A stretch of 64,000 nucleotides of DNA from Pseudomonas sp. KUIN-1 (GTDB taxonomy: Bacteria > Pseudomonadota > Gammaproteobacteria > Pseudomonadales > Pseudomonadaceae), in NCBI RefSeq assembly GCF_009176725.1, contig NZ_AP020337.1, positions 2,666,001 to 2,730,000 on the forward strand, read 5' to 3'. The notes beneath the pieces were generated by a model that saw only the letters and a program-made list of their open reading frames with translations, had not been told where the DNA came from and did no database searches. The position numbers and the translations under genes were made by a program. Shown here in pieces: positions 7,057 through 16,240 of the stretch (position 1 is the stretch's first letter; each line of letters starts with the position of its first letter).

Positions 7057-8070
7057 ATGTTGAGTCGTCACGGGATTCGTTCCCTGTGCTGTGCCGCTGT
7101 CACTACCGCCATTCTGGGCATGAGTGGCATCACCTCCGCTGCCGAAGAAGTCAAAATCGGCTTTCTGGTCAAGCAGGCCGAAGAGCCGTGGTTCCAGGCC
7201 GAATGGGCAGGTGCCGAAAAAGCCGGCAAGGAGCATGGCTTTACCGTCATCAAGATTGCCGTGCCAGACGGTGAAAAGACCCTGACCGCTATCGATAACC
7301 TCGCCGCCAACGGTGCCAAGGGTTTCGTGATCTGCCCGCCTGACGTGTCGCTCGGCCCTGCGATCGTGGCCAAGGCCAAAGCGCTGGGGTTGAAAGTCAT
7401 GGCTGTGGATGATCGCTTTGTCGACGCCAAGGGCAACTTCATGGAGGACGTGCCTTACCTGGGCATGGCTGCCTTTGAAGTAGGCCAGAAGCAGGGCGTC
7501 GAAATGGCCAAGGAAGCGAAAAATCGCAAGTGGGACAAGGATGGCTGGAAAGGCACCTACGCGATCATCAACACTTATAACGAGCTGGATACCGGCAAGA
7601 AACGCACGGATGGTTCGGTGAAGTCGCTTGAGGAAGCCGGCTTGCCGAAGGACCATATCGTCTTCACCGCACAGAAAACCCTCGATGTGCCAGGTAGCAT
7701 GGACGCCACCAACTCGGCGCTGCCAAAACTGCCAGGCGATGCCAAGAGGCTGATCATCGGCGGTATGAACGACAACACCGTATTGGGTGGGGTACGTGCG
7801 ACTTCTACCAATGGCTTTGAAGCGGATGACGTGATCGGGATCGGTATCAACGGCACCGATGCGATCGACGAACTCAAGAAGAAAGAAAGCGGCTTCTTTG
7901 GCTCTATGCTGCCGAACCCTGGCAAAGAGGGTTATGACACCGCGTTGCATGTTTACGAGTGGGCCACCAAGGGCACAGAACCACCCAAGTACACCGCCCT
8001 GGACGACGTGACACTGATCAAGCGCACCAACTTCCAGGAAATACTGACCGAGCGTGGTCTGTGGAAGTGA
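7057..8070 (+). CDS. araF: L-arabinose-type ABC transporter, periplasmic binding protein
   Basis: A 337-residue periplasmic binding protein of the sugar-binding (type I) class. The N-terminus has a signal peptide ending in GITSAAEE. The mature start VKIGFLVKQAEEPWFQAEW and the motifs ICPPDVSLGP and MAVDDRF are typical of AraF. It captures L-arabinose (or related D-galactose/D-fucose) and hands it to AraGH. A GGAG site lies 7 bases before the ATG. The following 54 bp hold a strong hairpin, often seen after highly expressed binding-protein genes. Substrate is inferred from family resemblance and from the neighbouring mutarotase and lactonase. Confidence 0.9.
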   Translation: MLSRHGIRSLCCAAVTTAILGMSGITSAAEEVKIGFLVKQAEEPWFQAEWAGAEKAGKEHGFTVIKIAVPDGEKTLTAIDNLAANGAKGFVICPPDVSLGPAIVAKAKALGLKVMAVDDRFVDAKGNFMEDVPYLGMAAFEVGQKQGVEMAKEAKNRKWDKDGWKGTYAIINTYNELDTGKKRTDGSVKSLEEAGLPKDHIVFTAQKTLDVPGSMDATNSALPKLPGDAKRLIIGGMNDNTVLGGVRATSTNGFEADDVIGIGINGTDAIDELKKKESGFFGSMLPNPGKEGYDTALHVYEWATKGTEPPKYTALDDVTLIKRTNFQEILTERGLWK

Positions 8071-8077
8071 GCTGAAC

Positions 8078-8102
8078 GAGGGGCCTGATGTTCAGGCCCC
8101 TC
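8078..8102 (+). terminator. Intercistronic hairpin between araF and araG
   Basis: Arms GAGGGGCCTGA and TCAGGCCCCTC pair perfectly over 11 bp with a 3-base loop. No T run follows, and araG starts 22 bp later on the same strand. It is more likely a processing or stability element (partial attenuator) that keeps araF mRNA more abundant than araGH than a full terminator. Confidence 0.65.
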
Positions 8103-8124
8103 ACACGTGCTAGGAGATTGGTTC

Positions 8125-9648
8125 ATGCAACAGGCTATCGAGCAATACGCCACAGGCGGTGCCTTGCGCTTCAACGGCATCGGCAAGGTCTTCCCCGGCG
8201 TCAAGGCGCTTTCGGACATCAGTTTCGAAGCGCGCCCCGGCAGCGTCCATGCATTGATGGGTGAAAACGGTGCCGGTAAATCCACGCTGCTGAAAATTCT
8301 CGGCGGCTCTTATCAGCCCAACAGCGGCACCTTGCAGATCGGCGAGCAGAGCTATCAGTTCAAGTCCACCGCCGAGAGCATCGCGGCGGGTGTGGCGGTG
8401 ATTCACCAGGAGCTGCATCTGGTGCCGGAAATGACCGTTGCCGAGAACCTGCTGCTCGGGCACATGCCCAATCGCTTCGGGCTGATCAATCGCGGTGCGA
8501 TGTATCGCCGGGCCGGCGAGCTGCTCAAGGGTCTGGCTGACGAAATTGACCCGCACACACGCTTGGGCGACCTTTCGCTGGGGCAGCGGCAATTGGTCGA
8601 GATCGCCAAGGCCATGTCGCGCAATGCTCATGTCATCGCCTTTGACGAGCCCACCAGCAGCCTGTCGGCGCGTGAGATCGACCGACTGATGGCGATCATC
8701 GTGCGCCTGCGCGACGAGGGCCGAGTGATTCTTTACGTGTCGCATCGCATGGAAGAAATCTTCCGCGTCTGTGATGCGGTGACGGTGTTCAAGGACGGAC
8801 GCTTCGTCAAGACGTTCGAGCAAATGGCCGATCTCGACCATGACCGACTGGTGACCTGCATGGTCGGTCGCGATATCCAGAACATCTACAACTACCGTCC
8901 GCGCCAGCATCAAGGGCCAAGTCTGCGTGTCACCGGTCTGCTGGGGCCCGGCCTGCACGAGCCGGTCACCTTCGCCGTGCAGAAGGGCGAAGTGCTGGGC
9001 TTCTTCGGCCTGGTCGGCGCCGGGCGTACCGAGCTGTTCCGGCTGCTCTCGGGGCTTACCCGCAGCTCTGCAGGCACCCTGCAACTGGACGGCAAACCGC
9101 TGACACTCAAGTCACCACGTGATGCCATCGAGGCCGGAATTCTGCTCTGCCCGGAGGACCGCAAGAAAGAAGGCATCGTGCCGCTGTCCAGCGTCGCAGA
9201 GAACATCAACATCGGTGCGCGCCCCCGGCACGTGAACCTCGGTTGCCTGATTCAGGGTCGCTGGGAGCGTGACAACGCACGCAGCCAGATCAAGTCGATG
9301 AACGTCAAGACGCCATCGCCCGAGCAGCAGATCATGTTCCTCTCCGGCGGCAATCAACAGAAGGCGATTCTTGGCCGCTGGCTGTCGATGCCCATGAAAG
9401 TCCTGCTGCTGGACGAGCCGACTCGCGGGATCGACGTCGGGGCCAAGTCCGAGATTTACGAGATCATTCACAACCTGGCCGCGGACGGTATTGCGGTGAT
9501 TGTGGTCTCCAGCGATCTGATGGAAGTGATGGGTATTTCAGACCGCATTCTGGTGATGAGCGAAGGCGCAATCACCGGCGAACTCAATCGCGACGAGGCT
9601 GACGAGTCGCGACTCCTGCAATTGGCTCTGCCTCGCACGCGCGGCTGA
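8125..9648 (+). CDS. araG: L-arabinose-type ABC transporter, duplicated ATP-binding protein
   Basis: A 507-residue sugar-type ABC ATPase with two ABC cassettes in tandem. The first has Walker [10 protein letters not shown], signature LSLGQRQ and Walker [10 protein letters not shown]. The second has a degenerate Walker A (GLVGAGRTE), signature LSGGNQQK and Walker [15 protein letters not shown]. This asymmetry is normal in the AraG/MglA/RbsA family. The start at 8125 was preferred to an ATG-less extension upstream because AGGAG lies at the right distance. It works with AraF and AraH. Confidence 0.92.
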   Translation: MQQAIEQYATGGALRFNGIGKVFPGVKALSDISFEARPGSVHALMGENGAGKSTLLKILGGSYQPNSGTLQIGEQSYQFKSTAESIAAGVAVIHQELHLVPEMTVAENLLLGHMPNRFGLINRGAMYRRAGELLKGLADEIDPHTRLGDLSLGQRQLVEIAKAMSRNAHVIAFDEPTSSLSAREIDRLMAIIVRLRDEGRVILYVSHRMEEIFRVCDAVTVFKDGRFVKTFEQMADLDHDRLVTCMVGRDIQNIYNYRPRQHQGPSLRVTGLLGPGLHEPVTFAVQKGEVLGFFGLVGAGRTELFRLLSGLTRSSAGTLQLDGKPLTLKSPRDAIEAGILLCPEDRKKEGIVPLSSVAENINIGARPRHVNLGCLIQGRWERDNARSQIKSMNVKTPSPEQQIMFLSGGNQQKAILGRWLSMPMKVLLLDEPTRGIDVGAKSEIYEIIHNLAADGIAVIVVSSDLMEVMGISDRILVMSEGAITGELNRDEADESRLLQLALPRTRG

Positions 9649-9688
9649 AAATCGGTTCCTGACCATGAACAATAAAAAAGAGGTGCGT

Positions 9689-10654
9689 ATGTCTACCGAA
9701 TCCAGCCTGCAGGCTCCCCGTCAGGGCATGAACCTGCGTCGTTTTGCCGATGACTGGGTGATGCTCCTGGCGGCCGTGGGGATCTTCCTGCTGTGTGCCG
9801 TGTTCATCGATAACTTCATGTCGCCGCTGAATATGCGCGGTCTGGGCCTGGCGATTTCCACGGTGGGTATCGCTGCCTGCACCATGCTCTTCTGCCTGGC
9901 GTCCGGGCACTTCGACCTTTCGGTCGGTTCGGTGCTGGCTTGTTCCGGGGTGATCGCCAGTATCGTCATCCGCGACACCGACAGCGTATTTCTGGGTGTC
10001 TCGGCAGCCCTGGCGCTCGGGTTGGTCGTGGGTCTGATCAACGGCATTGTGATCGCCAAGCTGCGCATCAATGCCCTGATCACGACTCTGGCAACCATGC
10101 AGATCGTGCGCGGCCTGGCGTACATTTTCTCCAACGGCAAGGCCGTCGGCGTTTCCAACGAGGACTTCTTCATCTTTGGCAATGGCCAGGTGTATGGCGT
10201 GCCGGTGCCGATCCTGATCACCATTGCCTGCTTCATATTCTTCGGCTGGCTGCTCAACTACACCACCTATGGGCGCAACACCATGGCCATCGGCGGCAAC
10301 CAGGAAGCCGCGCTGCTGGCGGGTGTCCACGTGGACCGCACCAAGATCATCATTTTCGCCGTCCACGGCCTGGTCGGTGCATTGGCTGGCGTAGTCCTGG
10401 CTTCGCGCATGACTTCGGGGCAACCGATGATCGGGCAGGGCTTCGAGCTGACGATCATCTCTGCCTGCGTATTGGGCGGGGTTTCGCTGAGTGGCGGCAT
10501 CGGCATGATCCGGCATGTGATCGCCGGGGTGCTGATTCTTGCAATCATCGAGAATGCGATGAACCTGAAGAACATCGATACGTTCTACCAGTATGTGATT
10601 CGCGGCACGATCCTGTTGCTGGCGGTGATCATCGACCGCATGAAGCGCCGCTGA
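9689..10654 (+). CDS. araH: L-arabinose-type ABC transporter permease
   Basis: A 321-residue membrane protein with about ten hydrophobic helices of the BPD_transp_2 family. The segments LCLASGHFDLSVGSVLACSG-like (residues after the third helix) and GVSLSGGIGM are characteristic of AraH/RbsC permeases. The start at 9689 has GAGG six bases upstream; an ATG at 9665 is in frame but has a poor ribosome site. It completes the araFGH importer. A hairpin after the stop probably ends the transcript. Confidence 0.9.
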   Translation: MSTESSLQAPRQGMNLRRFADDWVMLLAAVGIFLLCAVFIDNFMSPLNMRGLGLAISTVGIAACTMLFCLASGHFDLSVGSVLACSGVIASIVIRDTDSVFLGVSAALALGLVVGLINGIVIAKLRINALITTLATMQIVRGLAYIFSNGKAVGVSNEDFFIFGNGQVYGVPVPILITIACFIFFGWLLNYTTYGRNTMAIGGNQEAALLAGVHVDRTKIIIFAVHGLVGALAGVVLASRMTSGQPMIGQGFELTIISACVLGGVSLSGGIGMIRHVIAGVLILAIIENAMNLKNIDTFYQYVIRGTILLLAVIIDRMKRR

Positions 10655-10669
10655 CCGGCCAGCGCAGTT

Positions 10670-10704
10670 AAAGAGCCCTTGTCTATGTATGGCAGGGGCT
10701 TTTT
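10670..10704 (+). terminator. Probable terminator after araH
   Basis: An imperfect hairpin pairs AAGAGCCC with GGGGCTTTTT, and is followed by a short T run (TTTTTATT). It lies 15 bp after araH and just before the convergent histidine kinase gene. Confidence 0.6.
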
Positions 10705-10712
10705 ATTGCGGG

Positions 10713-12017
10713 TCAAACCGGCCGACTGCGGAAGTCGAGTCCTGCCCGGGTGCCCAGCGTCGGCATTGACTCTAGCGTCAGTGTCCACTGAAAGCGTTCA
10801 CAGATACGTCGCACCAGAAACAGCCCGAGGCCTTTGCCACTGCCCGTCCTGATCGGGTTTCTCAGCAGCGACAGGTAATGCCGGGAAGCCTGCTCGGTGT
10901 CGAACCCTTCACCCGAATCGGTCACGCTCAACACATCATCCTTGAGTCGCACAGCGACGGTGCCGTCGTAGGTGTTATCCGCCGCATTGCGCAACAGATT
11001 GCCGACGGCAATGCGTAGCATTGCTTCCGGCACGTGCAGAGTCAGGGTCTGGTGGATCTGCACCGAGAACTTCACCGGCTTGCCGTCGAGCAAATGCTCA
11101 TGATCCTTGACCAGGCCGGGCAGCAGACGATCAAGCTCGATCGGGTCATCCCGGTTGGAGGTCAACGGCTCACGCGACAGGTAAAGCAGCGCAACCATGA
11201 TTTCCGTCAGGTTTTCCACGGTGGCTCGCATGCGTTGCAGTGGCGGCGCTGCACGCGGCGGCAGTTTTTGCCTGGCGAGGATATCCAGCGCACCGCTGAT
11301 CACGGCGATAGGCGTGCGGAATTCGTGGCTGGCCTGATCCAGCAGCGCGCGTTCGCGGGCCATGAATTGTTCGACCCGTTCCAGGTGCGCGTTGATTCCG
11401 CAGGCAATGTCCTTGAGCTCTTCCTGAGCGTAGTGCACTGGCAATCGCTGGGCGGGGCGCTCCGGGTCGAGTTGCTTCATGCCCAGTGCCAGCCCCTGAA
11501 CCGGAAGATGCAGGCGCACGTACAACCAGGCGATCACAGCAATGATCAGAATCAGATTGAGTACCAGAAACATCGCCCCCACCAGCGCGATGAAGTTCTG
11601 CTCCCGCTCCAGATCGCTGATGTCGATGGCGGCGATCAGGCGCTCTCTGCCAAGCGAGGTCACCAGCACCGCATAGTCGCGATCGCCATTGTCAGCGTCC
11701 TGGCGGTCCAGATCGCCCTCACTGTAATAGCCAGGTGCGAGTGCAGCGAGAGAGGGCGGCATGCCGGCTGCCGGCGTGCTGCCTGACAGTTTCCAGACCT
11801 GGATCCTGGCGTCTTTCTGCGCCGCGGGCAGCACGTCGTCTGCAAGCGTGTTGGCGGTCGCGGTCTCAAGCAGATCCTTCCAGATCGGATGATCAACAAG
11901 GTCCTGGCTCATGAACGCGAGGGTGGTCAGGCCGGTGGTCATCAGCAGCCCGAAACCGAGAATTATCACGCTGACGAGGCGATGCAGGCTGCCACGTCGG
12001 CGAGCGAAGTCAATCAT
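10713..12017 (-). CDS. Sensor histidine kinase
   Basis: This 434-residue kinase has a first membrane helix at about residues 14-36, a periplasmic domain of about 105 residues, and a second helix at about 143-168. The H-box is ASHEFRTPIAVI with the phosphorylated His at 231. The N-box GNLLRNAADN and G-box VTDSGEGFD and GKGLGLFLV follow. The start at 12017 overlaps the response regulator's end by eight bases, so both are co-translated. The signal is unknown. Its neighbour MipA/OmpV on the same strand suggests an envelope stress or antimicrobial cue. Confidence 0.9.
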   Translation of the reverse strand: MIDFARRRGSLHRLVSVIILGFGLLMTTGLTTLAFMSQDLVDHPIWKDLLETATANTLADDVLPAAQKDARIQVWKLSGSTPAAGMPPSLAALAPGYYSEGDLDRQDADNGDRDYAVLVTSLGRERLIAAIDISDLEREQNFIALVGAMFLVLNLILIIAVIAWLYVRLHLPVQGLALGMKQLDPERPAQRLPVHYAQEELKDIACGINAHLERVEQFMARERALLDQASHEFRTPIAVISGALDILARQKLPPRAAPPLQRMRATVENLTEIMVALLYLSREPLTSNRDDPIELDRLLPGLVKDHEHLLDGKPVKFSVQIHQTLTLHVPEAMLRIAVGNLLRNAADNTYDGTVAVRLKDDVLSVTDSGEGFDTEQASRHYLSLLRNPIRTGSGKGLGLFLVRRICERFQWTLTLESMPTLGTRAGLDFRSRPV

Positions 12018-12717
12018 GTGCGCACACGCACAGACGAAAACCGATGCCCTGCACGGTATGCAGCAATTTTTGCCCGGCAGCACGCTCGCCATCAATGGTT
12101 TTTCTGAGCAGGTGCATGTGCGAGCGCAGCAGATCGCCATCGGGCACGCTGTCACCCCAGACGAGTGATTCGAGTTGCGTGCGTGTGACCACGTGCGGTG
12201 AGTTGCGCATCAGCACCTCCAGCAGCGTTCGTCGGATCGGCGAGAACGGTAACGGTATGCCATCGCGCGTCACCAATTGCGTGCCGAGATCGAAGCGCAG
12301 GTCAGCGATTTCCAGTATTTGTCGCCTGTCTGCCCGCGTGTGGTTACGCGCTGCCAGCACTCGCAGGCGAATCTCCAGTTCAGGCAAGGCCAGTGGTTTG
12401 ACAATGTAGTCATCCGCACCCGATTCAAAGCCTTCCAGCTTGTCATCCAGCTGGTCCTTGGCAGTCAGCAACATGACTGGCACCGGGTTATTCAATTCAT
12501 TGCGCAGATGACGCAGCAGTGAGATCCCGTCCATGCGCGGCATCATCCAGTCCAGCACAATGACGTCGTAACGGTTTTCCGCGAGCAGGCGGATGGCCGA
12601 CTTGCCATCCGGTGCGGCGTCCGGCGTATGCCCGCAAGCCTCCAGGTAATCAAACATGTTGGCGGCCAGCGCCAGGTTATCTTCGACAATCAAGACGCTC
12701 AGTGATCGTTCGAGCAC
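12010..12717 (-). CDS. OmpR/PhoB-family response regulator
   Basis: A 235-residue two-domain regulator. The receiver domain has the acidic pair ED (residues 12-13), phosphorylation site Asp56 (VIVLDWMMP) and Lys in DYIVKPL. The C-terminal winged-helix domain has RRTLLEVLMRNSPHVVTRTQL and ends in TVQGIGFRL. It begins with GTG, preceded by GGGAG. It overlaps the kinase start and probably controls transcription of its own operon and possibly the mipA-like gene upstream. Confidence 0.92.
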   Translation of the reverse strand: MLERSLSVLIVEDNLALAANMFDYLEACGHTPDAAPDGKSAIRLLAENRYDVIVLDWMMPRMDGISLLRHLRNELNNPVPVMLLTAKDQLDDKLEGFESGADDYIVKPLALPELEIRLRVLAARNHTRADRRQILEIADLRFDLGTQLVTRDGIPLPFSPIRRTLLEVLMRNSPHVVTRTQLESLVWGDSVPDGDLLRSHMHLLRKTIDGERAAGQKLLHTVQGIGFRLCVCAHD

Positions 12718-12768
12718 GGCGAGCTCCCGGTGAGTTGTTTCAAGGCAGAATAGGGTGGTAGTTCAGCA

Positions 12769-13548
12769 TCAGAACTTTCGCGATATGCCGATGAACATCG
12801 ACGTCGAGCTGTCTGTGTCGTGCTCCACCAGCGGGCTGTCGCTCAGTTCATCCGGCAGGGCGCTATAGCGCAGGTTACCCGAGACTTCCCACTGTTTACC
12901 GATTGGCTGAGAAAAGCCAATGCCGACATAGGACACTGTGGCGCTACCGGGACGATACTCGGCAATGCCGCGTCGTTCTTCCTCGTTCAGGGTGCCGTAA
13001 TAGTAATCCACCCTATTGCCGGACAGGTGGGTGGCACCGATGTTGGGTTTGAAGCGGGTGTTGCCCAAGGTAAAGGGGTACGCGTATTCGAGGTTTAACG
13101 AATAGCCATCGCTGGCACCGCTGATATCGTTTTTGGCGACCAGTTCAAGCAGGCCGGCATCACCGCGCAGCTTTGCCGCCAATCCGGCGTCGATGCCATT
13201 GTCGCGGTCTTCCAGCAGGTCGCGGTTGATGCCGTTTCGAGCCAGTTCGCGACGACCGAAATCGTCACGATCAATACCGTCCATCTGCAGGGCAAGAATG
13301 GCATCGAGGGCAAACGACTCGGTGTTGATCAGGTGGTAACCCGCTGTTACGCCGTTGACGTAAAAGCGTTCTCCTTCGTACCTGATCAGCGGGATCGGGT
13401 TGACCTGCGTGCCGACGCCTGCGTAAGGGCTTTCGCTGATGGCGGCGCCCAGGCCCAGACTGAAATCGCCCGGTTCGGCGTGGGCCAGCTGTAAAGACAG
13501 GGCAGGCAATACGACAACAGTCAGTGCAGGAAGGAAAAGGTGCTTCAT
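12769..13548 (-). CDS. MipA/OmpV family outer-membrane protein
   Basis: A 259-residue protein with a signal peptide (MKHLFLPALTVVVLPALSLQ ending LAHA) and a beta-barrel pattern. It begins with FSLGLGAAISESPYAGVGTQ and ends in phenylalanine (FIGISRKF), both typical of the MipA/OmpV family. MipA in E. coli scaffolds murein synthesis; family members elsewhere are induced by antibiotics or metals. It lies 51 bp upstream of the response regulator on the same strand and may be its target or operon partner. Confidence 0.85.
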   Translation of the reverse strand: MKHLFLPALTVVVLPALSLQLAHAEPGDFSLGLGAAISESPYAGVGTQVNPIPLIRYEGERFYVNGVTAGYHLINTESFALDAILALQMDGIDRDDFGRRELARNGINRDLLEDRDNGIDAGLAAKLRGDAGLLELVAKNDISGASDGYSLNLEYAYPFTLGNTRFKPNIGATHLSGNRVDYYYGTLNEEERRGIAEYRPGSATVSYVGIGFSQPIGKQWEVSGNLRYSALPDELSDSPLVEHDTDSSTSMFIGISRKF

Positions 13549-13582
13549 GTCGAGGCTCTCTGAGTGGTCTTTCTGGCGTGCA

Positions 13583-15244
13583 TCAGTGTGCGACTGCGCG
13601 TGTCGCCTGCATGTCGGCGTCGCTGCCAGCGAGAGAGTCAGGTGTGCGGGACAGGGTGGCCAGGTAACGCTGGACTGCCGGTACGAAATCGTCCGTGGCG
13701 GTCAGGCCGACGTACCCGTCGGGACGTATCAGAAAGATGATGTTTTCCTGAAGGCTTACGCCGTAAGCGTCACGTGCCTGACCGGTTTCATCGACCAGAC
13801 CGTAGCGGTCATTACTGAGGTGCGCGGGGCGAACCGCAACTGCCTGCAGGAATCGCTCGTCGCGGCTGCCGAAAGTATTCATTGCCGCGATGGCCTGCGT
13901 ACCGAAGGCCAGCAAGGTGAAATGCCCACCTCTGAAAACGTCGAACAATCGTGTGCGTCCGCCGTGCTGCTGCGAGCAGGTGGCATCGGGTGCGCGATCA
14001 CCTGCCTGGACCTTGCCATCGACGTTGTCGGCGCTGTTCACGGAAAGCGAGCTGGCGCGGTAGTTGAGTAATAACTGCCGCTCCTTGTCGCCACGCCTGA
14101 ATGTGGGCAAGCCGGTGCCAGTGGTGTTATTGAAGAGTTCGCTGGACAACTCCAGCACCGCAGCAGCTACAGGCCTGCGTTCCTCTTCGTAAGTGTCGAG
14201 CAGTGCCTCGGGCGCGCCGTCCAGCACCGCTGCCAGTTTCCAGCCCAGATTCCAGGCGTCCTGCACGCCCGTGTTGAGGCCTTGCGCGCCTGCGGGGGGA
14301 TGCACATGGGCGGCGTCGCCGGCGAGGAACACCCGCTCGACCCGATAGCGCTCGGCCAGCCGCACATTGGGGCGGAATACCGAAAGCCAGGTCGGGCTGT
14401 GCAGGTGAATCTTCCTGGAGCCCGTAGCTGCCAGCCAGCGGGTCTGGATAGCATGCTCTGAGAGTTCCGGAGCCGGTTCGTCGGCGTCCAGACGCATCAT
14501 CAGCTGGAACAGGCTCGAATGCGGAAGCGGACACAGGCCGATCATTCCACCTTTGCGCGTCGGCCATATGTGCCATGCATCCCGGGAAAGCCCCTCTACG
14601 TGCAGATCGCCAACGATCATCCGGCCTTCCTGAGACGTGGAGCCCGTGAAGTTCACGCCCAGCTGCTTGCGCACAAAACTCTTGCCGCCGTCAGCGCCGA
14701 CCAGATAGCGGGCATGCACGATACGAGGCTCTCCCTGACAAGCAACCCGAACAGAGACACCTTCGGCATCCTGTTTGATCTGGAGTGCTCCAGTGTCCCA
14801 TTCAACCTGAGTGCCCAGTTCAGCCAGTCGATCACGCAACACCTGCTCTGTGCGCCATTGCGGTACGAGCCAGACGTTCGGGTACGGGATATCCGCTGTC
14901 TGTTTCTGGTACTTCATCATGTTCCATTTGATCTTCAGGAAAGAAACATGAAACTTCATCGGCGGATAAAGCTGCCCGACGCCCAACAATGGCTGGGCGA
15001 CGCCAAGGTTATCGAACACCTCGATCGTTCGTGGCTGTATGCCTTTGCCGCGAGAACCATTGAAGGGGACAGCCGATTTTTCAATGATTCTGACCTTGAT
15101 CCCGCGCCTGGCCAGATCGCAGGCCAGCGTCAGTCCGGTCGGCCCCGAGCCGATTATGAGGACGTCGCAAACGTCCTGCTCAACAGGCTGATGTGTATTC
15201 AATTTGAAGGTGTTTGACTGGAAATGAATATCGCCGTCTGACAT
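13583..15244 (-). CDS. FAD-dependent aromatic monooxygenase (PheA/TfdB/MhpA-like)
   Basis: A 553-residue flavoprotein hydroxylase. It has the FAD dinucleotide fold DVLIIGSGPTGLTLACDLAR, the DG motif VGADGGKSFVRK, and the GD motif VFLAGDAAHVHPPAGAQGLN. The C-terminal thioredoxin-like domain is shorter than in phenol hydroxylases. It should insert one oxygen atom into an aromatic or polyketide substrate using NAD(P)H. The start at 15244 has GGAG upstream. A divergent TetR regulator and a 31-bp palindrome between them indicate substrate-induced expression. The substrate cannot be told; no other ring-cleavage genes are adjacent, so detoxification of a plant phenolic or antibiotic is also possible. 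Confidence 0.85.
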   Translation of the reverse strand: MSDGDIHFQSNTFKLNTHQPVEQDVCDVLIIGSGPTGLTLACDLARRGIKVRIIEKSAVPFNGSRGKGIQPRTIEVFDNLGVAQPLLGVGQLYPPMKFHVSFLKIKWNMMKYQKQTADIPYPNVWLVPQWRTEQVLRDRLAELGTQVEWDTGALQIKQDAEGVSVRVACQGEPRIVHARYLVGADGGKSFVRKQLGVNFTGSTSQEGRMIVGDLHVEGLSRDAWHIWPTRKGGMIGLCPLPHSSLFQLMMRLDADEPAPELSEHAIQTRWLAATGSRKIHLHSPTWLSVFRPNVRLAERYRVERVFLAGDAAHVHPPAGAQGLNTGVQDAWNLGWKLAAVLDGAPEALLDTYEEERRPVAAAVLELSSELFNNTTGTGLPTFRRGDKERQLLLNYRASSLSVNSADNVDGKVQAGDRAPDATCSQQHGGRTRLFDVFRGGHFTLLAFGTQAIAAMNTFGSRDERFLQAVAVRPAHLSNDRYGLVDETGQARDAYGVSLQENIIFLIRPDGYVGLTATDDFVPAVQRYLATLSRTPDSLAGSDADMQATRAVAH

Positions 15245-15296
15245 ACCTGAACTCCGCTTTTGTGTAGGCCACTTCCAGCGGCAGGTGGTTGTCTCT

Positions 15297-15327
15297 CCTA
15301 TTTCGGATACGATGTATCCGAAATAGG
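15297..15327. promoter_or_regulatory. TetR-type operator, 31-bp perfect palindrome
   Basis: Arms CCTATTTCGGATAC (15297-15310) and GTATCCGAAATAGG (15314-15327) are perfect 14-bp inverted repeats around GAT. The site lies 52 bp upstream of the monooxygenase start and 113 bp upstream of the TetR start. It is very likely the binding site of the adjacent TetR protein and would repress both genes. Confidence 0.85.
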
Positions 15328-15440
15328 GTTGTGTCAATAAATCAGATCATTCACAAGGCAGCCAAGCAGACGGACGGTGATCCAGGTTGGCGCATCACCG
15401 GGGTGGCGGTAATCGATCACGTTGGGCTTATAATCTGCAA

Positions 15441-16223
15441 ATGACTGAAGACCTGAATTGCCAAGCCGTTCCTGGAAGCCCTCGCTGGTGGATGAACCGC
15501 GTACGTCGCGTGGAAAAAAGCAGAAGTCGAGGCAGGCCTTCCGTTTCGGCAGAACGGATCATTGCAACTGCCCTGGAGGCGGTCGACGAGGTCGGCGCGC
15601 AGGCGTTCAATATGCGCATGCTTGCGGAGCGGCTCGAGTCCGGTACAGCGACGCTCTATCGGCATTTCGCCAGCAAGGACGAGATACTGGTTTACGTGGT
15701 CGATAGCGTGCTGGGCGAAATGAGTGCGGATCAATCCGATGCCGCTGAAGGAGCACCGCAGGAGCAGGGCGGCGATGAGCATGCCTGGCAAAAAGCCTGC
15801 GCATCAGGCGCCGAACGCCTTTATCGCGTATTGCGCAAGCATCCGGGTATCTTGCCGCTGTTGGTGTCTCAGATACCGATCGGACCTAACGGGCTCAAGC
15901 GCCGCGAGCAGGGCATTGCGTTGTTTCTGGCCAACGGGTTTCCTGCCGAACTGGCTGCCCGCGCCTATACGTCGGTCGCTCACTATGTACTGGGCTTCGC
16001 CATACAGCAGCATTCAAACGTTGCAAGCAAAGCCTCGGACGGCGAGGACCTGGTCGAGTTTTTCTCCGCACTGGATGCGGATGAATACCCGGCGATTGCG
16101 GCTGCCGGACGCCATTTACCTGGCGTTTCCGTGGAGGATGAGTTCAGGTTCGGCTTGCAGCTCATCATCGACGGTCTGGATCTTGCGCTTGCCGGGCTCC
16201 AGCAAGGCACCGGCAAGCGCTGA
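15441..16223 (+). CDS. TetR/AcrR family transcriptional regulator
   Basis: A 260-residue repressor with an N-terminal helix-turn-helix: SAERIIATALEAVDEVGAQA, then MLAERLESGTATLYRHFASK, the recognition helix region. The C-terminal domain (TetR_C) is the ligand-binding part. The chosen ATG at 15441 lacks a clear ribosome site; a second ATG at 15492 (MNRVRRVEKSRSRGRPS) has GGTGG upstream and gives a protein of more usual length, so it is a real alternative. It is divergent from the FAD monooxygenase and likely senses that enzyme's substrate. Confidence 0.85.
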   Translation: MTEDLNCQAVPGSPRWWMNRVRRVEKSRSRGRPSVSAERIIATALEAVDEVGAQAFNMRMLAERLESGTATLYRHFASKDEILVYVVDSVLGEMSADQSDAAEGAPQEQGGDEHAWQKACASGAERLYRVLRKHPGILPLLVSQIPIGPNGLKRREQGIALFLANGFPAELAARAYTSVAHYVLGFAIQQHSNVASKASDGEDLVEFFSALDADEYPAIAAAGRHLPGVSVEDEFRFGLQLIIDGLDLALAGLQQGTGKR

Positions 16224-16240
16224 AGCAATGACTGCGCCGT

